This document shows positions 58,796 to 64,000 of a stretch of 64,000 bases of DNA, piece after piece (the first letter of the stretch is position 1; the number at the start of each line of letters is the position of its first letter). Source of the DNA: Sclerotinia nivalis (lineage: Eukaryota > Ascomycota > Leotiomycetes > Helotiales > Sclerotiniaceae); the NCBI GenBank assembly GCA_029531795.1, contig JAPEIS010000001.1:1240001-1304000 (forward strand), in the 5' to 3' direction. The notes under the pieces were generated by a model. That model did not search any database. It was given only the letters and a program-made list of their open reading frames with translations, and had not been told where the DNA came from. Both the position numbers and the translations under genes were made by a program.

Positions 58796-61055
58796 ACGGC
58801 TTTACTTGGGGAAAGGATTGGTGAGAGAATAGGCGATTGGATAGGTGAGAGGATGGAGTAAAGACTAATGGACTAATCGGACTAGAACTAAGAACTAATG
58901 GGACCATAGCTAATGGCACTAACGAATCGGAAATGGAAACGGGAAGGGTTTCGGCTAACTCTCTCATGCGGGACTGACCGACTAGGTGAATTTGAGTGGT
59001 TAGTGGTAGTGTTACTAGTGTAGTGTAGTGGCAAGAGAAGGAGGGGTTTGAGAATTGAGGGAGTACGGAATTTGTATGGATGGAGCATTGAATACGGAGT
59101 ATCTTTTCGTCCTGAGGGGGGTGGTTAATTGGAATTGAGAACTTTGATTGAATATGGGACGGCATAAACGAAAGAGAAGAAAAGAGAAGAAAAGAGAAGA
59201 GATGTGATAGTAGCACAGCTTTTGGATGATTGGATCAGGGTTTTTATTGGGTTGTTTCCTTATGTTCATGGGTGTTGAGAAGGTTTGAGAATAATAGTGG
59301 ATAAACGATGGCATTCAATGGATAGGAATAATTAGGTAATACTCGTTCGTATAAGGTTAGCTTTTTATAGAGCCTCTTTTCTTTTTCAGTAAAGTAGAAA
59401 ATGAATGATTAATAAACGAGGTCTACTTTATTTAATATCTTAGACCGGAATACGTATTATAGCGTGCTCTTAAGACTTGGAGCTTTATATATAATTATTT
59501 AGATAGATAGATATAGTTGTATAGATATTAAATACAAAGATATCTCATCTAATTTTCAATGTTTAGCTAATATCATCGAGTGATGGGTTGAGGACTAACC
59601 TCGTGAGATATATGGATTTGATGGAGATTGATCAGATACTTGGTTTATGCTGTACCATATGATATGTATATGTTTATGGTGTTTCCATCTCATCTTGCCA
59701 GTCTCCCTTTCTCTCTCTCCCTCTTTTACTCTCGCACAGAATTAGGATACGAAGCTCGCAAGGCTAAGGTTAGGATGGGGATAAGACACAAGTGTGGTTT
59801 TGCATATGATCTAGGAGAATCATGACATGGGATTTGGGATTTACAGTTGGTTTTGTAAGATCTTACTTTTATAGGGAAGGAGTTTTCTTTTGGTGGTATT
59901 TTGGAGTGATGATGAGTTCGGTGATTGATATCGATATTGATATTGAGATACTTATATATCTAAAAAAAAATATCGATCTTTTCTATTTCACTTCGCAGGT
60001 TGTAAGTATAGATTATATCGCAGATATGAATATTTGAACTTTTGATCTCTTTATCATTAGATATCAGTCAGTAATTAAATTAAAAATCAACACATATTTT
60101 CCTTGAATGAATATCTCGAGACTACATAAACTTACCGCCCGCTATCCCTTTAAGGAATCATAGAATTGTCGTACCTATTGTTATTACTCATCCTTGCTTT
60201 ATTTGTAGGAGCTCTGATTCTCATTCTCGATCTCATTTTTGTCCTTGTCTCCCGTTATAATATCATATTGTTACTCCCCTCATCAAACCAAGTACTTACT
60301 ACCCACTATTGATATGGAAAATAATTCCATAATGTGCATCTCGAACCAATGATGAAATCACCATATCTATTACCTGTGATCGAGATCATCCTATCATAAT
60401 CTCAAATAGAGTCCTCACAGAACGAGTGATCTAGGGTCAACACAGAGAAATTAAGAAGTGTTTAATCAGAGGTATGACTTTGATATAGCATGATATTCCA
60501 TAATGATTCGTAAACCTTACCTACCTATGAGTATTCTTATTTATGGTGCTATAATGCCTAGTGGCTACTGGGTATGTGAAAATTTTCAAATATTTCTCAA
60601 ATCCCATTTCCCCCTTCTTTCTTTTCCATCTCCATTTTCCATCTTCAATCCCTAAGCTTAAAGTCTTCTCCTTCTATCCCCTTAGACACATTCACTTCCT
60701 CTCATCAATCTTAGAGCAACTGATTCATTTGATCAAGAGACATGAGTCCACTCCTCCCCTCCCTCCACTCCTCCCCCCATCTTCCCACCCTACAATCCTC
60801 CACCACCTCCATTATATCCTAGAATTCCCACCCTCTCATAAACAATCATAGACTGAAGAAAAAACGGGACATATATTCCATGCTGCCAGAAACAACACTT
60901 CAGATTCGGGGATGGAGTAGTGTGGTGACAGACAAGGCGCCCGCCAGCAACCCTTTTTCGTATGTTCTTTTGTCTTTTTTTTTTTTTAATTTCATTTGTG
61001 CGGAAAGATGTAAGTGGGAAATTTTCACCGAATCATTGACTGGCAGTGAGTAAGA

Positions 61056-61060
<5 letters not shown>

Positions 61061-61088
<28 letters not shown>
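61061..61088. repeat. (GA)14 microsatellite
   Basis: Fourteen perfect GA dinucleotides. Confidence 0.95.
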
Positions 61089-61093
<5 letters not shown>

Positions 61094-61612
61094 CTGGAAT
61101 TCGCCTTTGTGTTGGTACATGAGTATTGACCGTTTTGTCCTCTTTGATTTAATTCCTGGGAGCTTAATTTTTAGTTGCAACATCCCATCTTCACCCAGAC
61201 GAGAACATCTCTCAAATAAATTAGTTTTGCATTTGATTTCATAAACTAAGCGGAGTAAATAAAGGTCATCTAATCCTACAATCTGGTCATGATCGTCGTT
61301 AAAATATGGATATCTTTTTTCCCTGCGATATGAAAAGAAAAAAATCGTAGCCGTAGCTGGAGATTAGCTAAATGCATAGCATCATTAATCATCATTAAAA
61401 TGAATCGGGAAATCGTCGAAGATAAAAAAGAAAAACAAAGGAAAAAAATAAAAAATTATATAAAAACACATGATCCAACGCGTCTATCCAACCATCACCA
61501 CCTGAACCCAAAGGATATCAATTATTTCATCACCCTTCCTATCCCACCTATTTATCCTTCTAATATCCCTCCCTCCGTTTCTTCATCCATTATTTCGTTA
61601 TTTTCATTTGTT

Positions 61613-64000
61613 TCAGATAACATTAGTATCAGGCATACTGCTCTGCATACTAGCCGGAGTTCTACTATCACTCCTCCTATCCGTATCCCCACTAGCAGGA
61701 CTATAAACCCTTCCTACGGGGCCTTTCCCTATCCTCGGTTTGGCAACCAAAACCTGAGCAGGGCAAACCACGATTTCCTCATCGCCTTGTCCTAAGTCAT
61801 CACCCTTCTTCACTACAAGTGGGAAGAGCACAACTCTAACAACAGCCTTCTGTGCCTCGAGTTCTTCATTGGAGATGGTGTCTCCGCTGCGTTCATTCAT
61901 GAGTGCTGCATTGAAAGACACTTTGCTAGCGAGATCGCCGTTGGCATCGTATTCTGGTTGGAGCGGTGGTAGCATCATGTATTCTGCGCGTTGGGTGCGC
62001 ATTTCGATTGAGAGATCGACAGCGGCTTTAACAACACGCTTGAGTTGTTCCTCGATTTGATCTTCGAGGTGACTCGGTGGAGGTAGGATTTCTGTTAGTG
62101 TCTCTAAGATAGCATGTACCACAGCTAAAGTATCTTGTTCTCTCTGTCTTGCAAACGATTCTCGTTTGGATAACAAGGTCAAAGTGGTTGCGCGCCATTG
62201 ATGAACTGCTGACGATGGTCCAACTTCAGACAACACTTTCTCTAAAGACTTGAGCTTTTGTCTTTGCTCTCGATCCATGCCAAATAAGTAGCGAGTGAAT
62301 ATAAATTCCCACACCATTGTCATTGTCATTGACATGAAGACATCTCTTCTCCTTACTCTATCTGCGAGGTAGTTATCCACATCTGAACCATCTAAAATGG
62401 CATTATCTAACCGATCAATGGTCTTATCGTTATTGATTTCTCTCGTGAGCCTACAAGCTCTCATGTCGGAGAATTTCGAAAATCTAAGTACCCATTGCTG
62501 CACATGTTGGCAAAGCTGTTGACAGGCACCATCAAAATAGTCCTCGTCCCGGATGGTCAAGAATTGAGCGTCGCCAGCTTTGGCAGCTAAAATCTCCCTT
62601 TGCATTGCTCGGATTTGTTCCTTAGCAACATCCAATTGAGATCGCAATGATGCAATTTCGTGGTCTCTTTCTTGTATGGCATTATGTATGATGCCATCCA
62701 CCTCGCTTTGGAGGTTGTGATGAGCTTCGCGGGCTTGCTGCAGTTCCCGTGAAGTCTGCGCATGTTGTGATTCGAGTGTGCCATATCGTGCATTATGTTG
62801 TTGACCCAGTGTAACAGCTGCGCTCGAAAGTCCCGCATTTACCTCGGTCAATCTTTTGGCTTCGTCTTGCATCGATGATAGTGTTCGTTTGAGTAAATCG
62901 ATTTCTGCATCCCTTTCTACCAAAGCCGCAGGTGCGCCTTGGCTTGATCGCAGCATATGTTCGGCATGAGCTTTCGATTCAGCGAGTGCACGATTTTCCG
63001 CAGTTAATTGATCGAGTTTGGATTCGAGTTCCAAGACTTGCATACTCTGTCGTCGTCGCATACTGTGAGGTCGAGTAGGGGATCTTGGTGAGCCCATGTG
63101 GCCTTCACCGTAGCCATCCTACATTATTTTTATTAGCGGTGAAAATTTTTCATCTTCAGATTTGTGCCAACTTACATAGACATCAGCCATCTCTTGCGCC
63201 CTGGCTCGGCCCTCATTTGCAGTTGGATTTGCAGAATTTGTTGAAGTTGTCGATGTAGCGGTATCAACAGAGGCTGGACCAATTTCCTTAGCGAGATCAA
63301 TGTTACTTTGTTGACGGAGCGATTTTAGATCCCCGCTAATTTTTCGGGCGGTACGACGGAGTGGCGGTGTAAACGAACGATTGGTACTAGCGCCATCTGG
63401 AAACTGTGGCTGATGAGGCGCATCTAATGGAGCTGGTGTCCGTAATCGAGCAACACTGATATTTGAAGCGGATCTTTGAGTTTTATGACTTTGAGCACTT
63501 AAAGGTCGACTTTCTTGACTTGATCTCCTTGCTGCTGCAAATCCCAATCCTGCCGCTGCAAGAGCTGCACTTCCAAACAATGACGGAGGACTTTCAGAAA
63601 CACTTCGCTGTCCTGCCTTTGGAGTTTTAACAGATTCAAGGTCCCCATATTTGTTTTCTTTTGGCTTGCGATATTGGGCGTCTGGCAATTCGGAACGGTG
63701 AACACGATGCCTTGTATGTTCCTTTTCTGGGGTCACAGATTTGTTGATTGGTTCTGCTTGATGAGGTTCAGATAACTTTTCTTTGGATTTCGTTTGAAAT
63801 GCCTTGAGTCGTTGGGATCGGACAAAGTCTACATGATTCGCTTCTGCCAGCTCTCCACGAGTTAAAGAGGTTTTGCGAGTGAGTTTATGCTTTGCTTCAA
63901 GAGGGGAGTGCATTCCATGAATTGCCTGTGTTCTGTGTAGATCTGTGTGCTCTTCTTCTCTGTGTCTTTGAGATTGCAGATCATCAATTCCATGGTCATG
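61613..64000 (-). CDS. C-terminal part of a long coiled-coil protein (possible Leashin-like), 5' end off the window
   Basis: The reading frame stays open to the right edge of the window, so the true start lies outside; the ATG at 63913 is probably internal. Two exons are visible: from the edge to 63176, and 63118-61613, with a 57-bp intron (63119-63175) between ADVY and DGYGEGHMGS. The N-terminal visible part is disordered (Ser/Lys/Pro-rich, with GSAALAAAGLGFAAARR). A coiled coil follows (MQVLELESKLDQLTAENRAL, SSMQDEAKRLTEVNAGL, DHEIASLRSQLDVAKEQIRA). Then comes a conserved globular-looking end: DEDYFDGACQQLCQHVQQWV, RLDNAILDGSDVDNYLADRV, FMSMTMTMVWEFIFTRYLFG and HQWRATTLTLLSKRESF. Giant fungal 'involucrin repeat' proteins, including Leashin, which tethers Woronin bodies at septa, have coiled coils and conserved C-termini. 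This link is inference. Confidence 0.8.

Larger units (their letters stand above)
58320..61612. other. 3.3-kb gene-poor region
   Basis: AT-rich. Contains GTGAAT-type repeats (58741-58795), a GA tract (61061-61088) and a T13-type homopolymer (about 60976-60988). Minus-strand frames at 58638-59314 are Ser/Pro/His-rich noise. No gene supported. Confidence 0.55.

Noticed and set aside
58638..59314. Overlapping Ser/Pro/His-rich frames on the minus strand
   Set aside because: Low-complexity reading of GTGAAT repeats and AT-rich DNA with no ATG-led coding pattern.
1..64000. Secondary-metabolite cluster, CRISPR array, rRNA genes
   Set aside because: The P450 and transporter stand far apart with no synthase. 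No direct-repeat array with spacers and no rRNA-like sequence was seen.

Overview
This window is nuclear DNA from a filamentous ascomycete. Genes are split by short introns (mostly 41-110 bp, GT-AG, with CTAA-type branch sites just before the acceptor). Both strands are used with no operons, intergenic DNA is AT-rich, and the gene set is typical of the group: a P450, a Dal5-type MFS transporter, a FunK1 kinase relic, a fungal-specific transcription factor, a KAR9 homologue, an intron-bearing tRNA-Ala and tiny metallothioneins. From general familiarity with such proteins I would guess a Leotiomycete, perhaps Sclerotiniaceae. That is inference, not a database result.

Layout. 1-4.8 kb: a cytochrome P450 and a tRNA-Ala(CGC). 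4.8-24.1 kb is gene-dense: an RRM/acidic-serine nucleolar-type protein, an orphan two-helix membrane protein, a mitochondrial ABC1/UbiB kinase-like protein, cytochrome c heme lyase, HRI1, a hydrolase-like protein and two proteins of unknown function. 24.1-29.7 kb is a gene desert with a probable LINE 3' tail, two identical (TTGA)6 tracts and a near-perfect 29-bp-arm hairpin. 29.7-41.1 kb: PRP39, an anion:cation symporter, a GCIP/cyclin-D1-binding-type protein sharing a 223-bp divergent promoter with ARP6, a germin-like cupin and an orphan with a Cys/His cluster. 41.1-44.6 kb is a decayed region with a second hairpin, a twice-frameshifted FunK1 kinase pseudogene and a very AT-rich patch. 44.6-50.6 kb: a flavocytochrome b2-type L-lactate dehydrogenase and KAR9. 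50.6-55.1 kb: a microsatellite, then a fungal transcription factor whose zinc cluster cannot be found. 55.1-61.6 kb is gene-poor except for two minute cysteine-rich genes read as metallothioneins. 61.6 kb to the end: the C-terminal part of a long coiled-coil protein running off the right edge.

The genes do not form an obvious pathway or secondary-metabolite cluster. Loose functional groups are mitochondrial redox (heme lyase, lactate dehydrogenase, ABC1 kinase-like), RNA and chromatin (PRP39, ARP6, the RRM protein), cytoskeleton and cell architecture (KAR9, coiled-coil protein) and metal handling (metallothioneins). Exon joins were worked out by eye from reading frame, splice consensus and protein-family expectation. 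Several small exons were recovered this way: the 14-residue last exon of the ABC1 protein, the GC-AG intron of HRI1, and the two-exon metallothionein.
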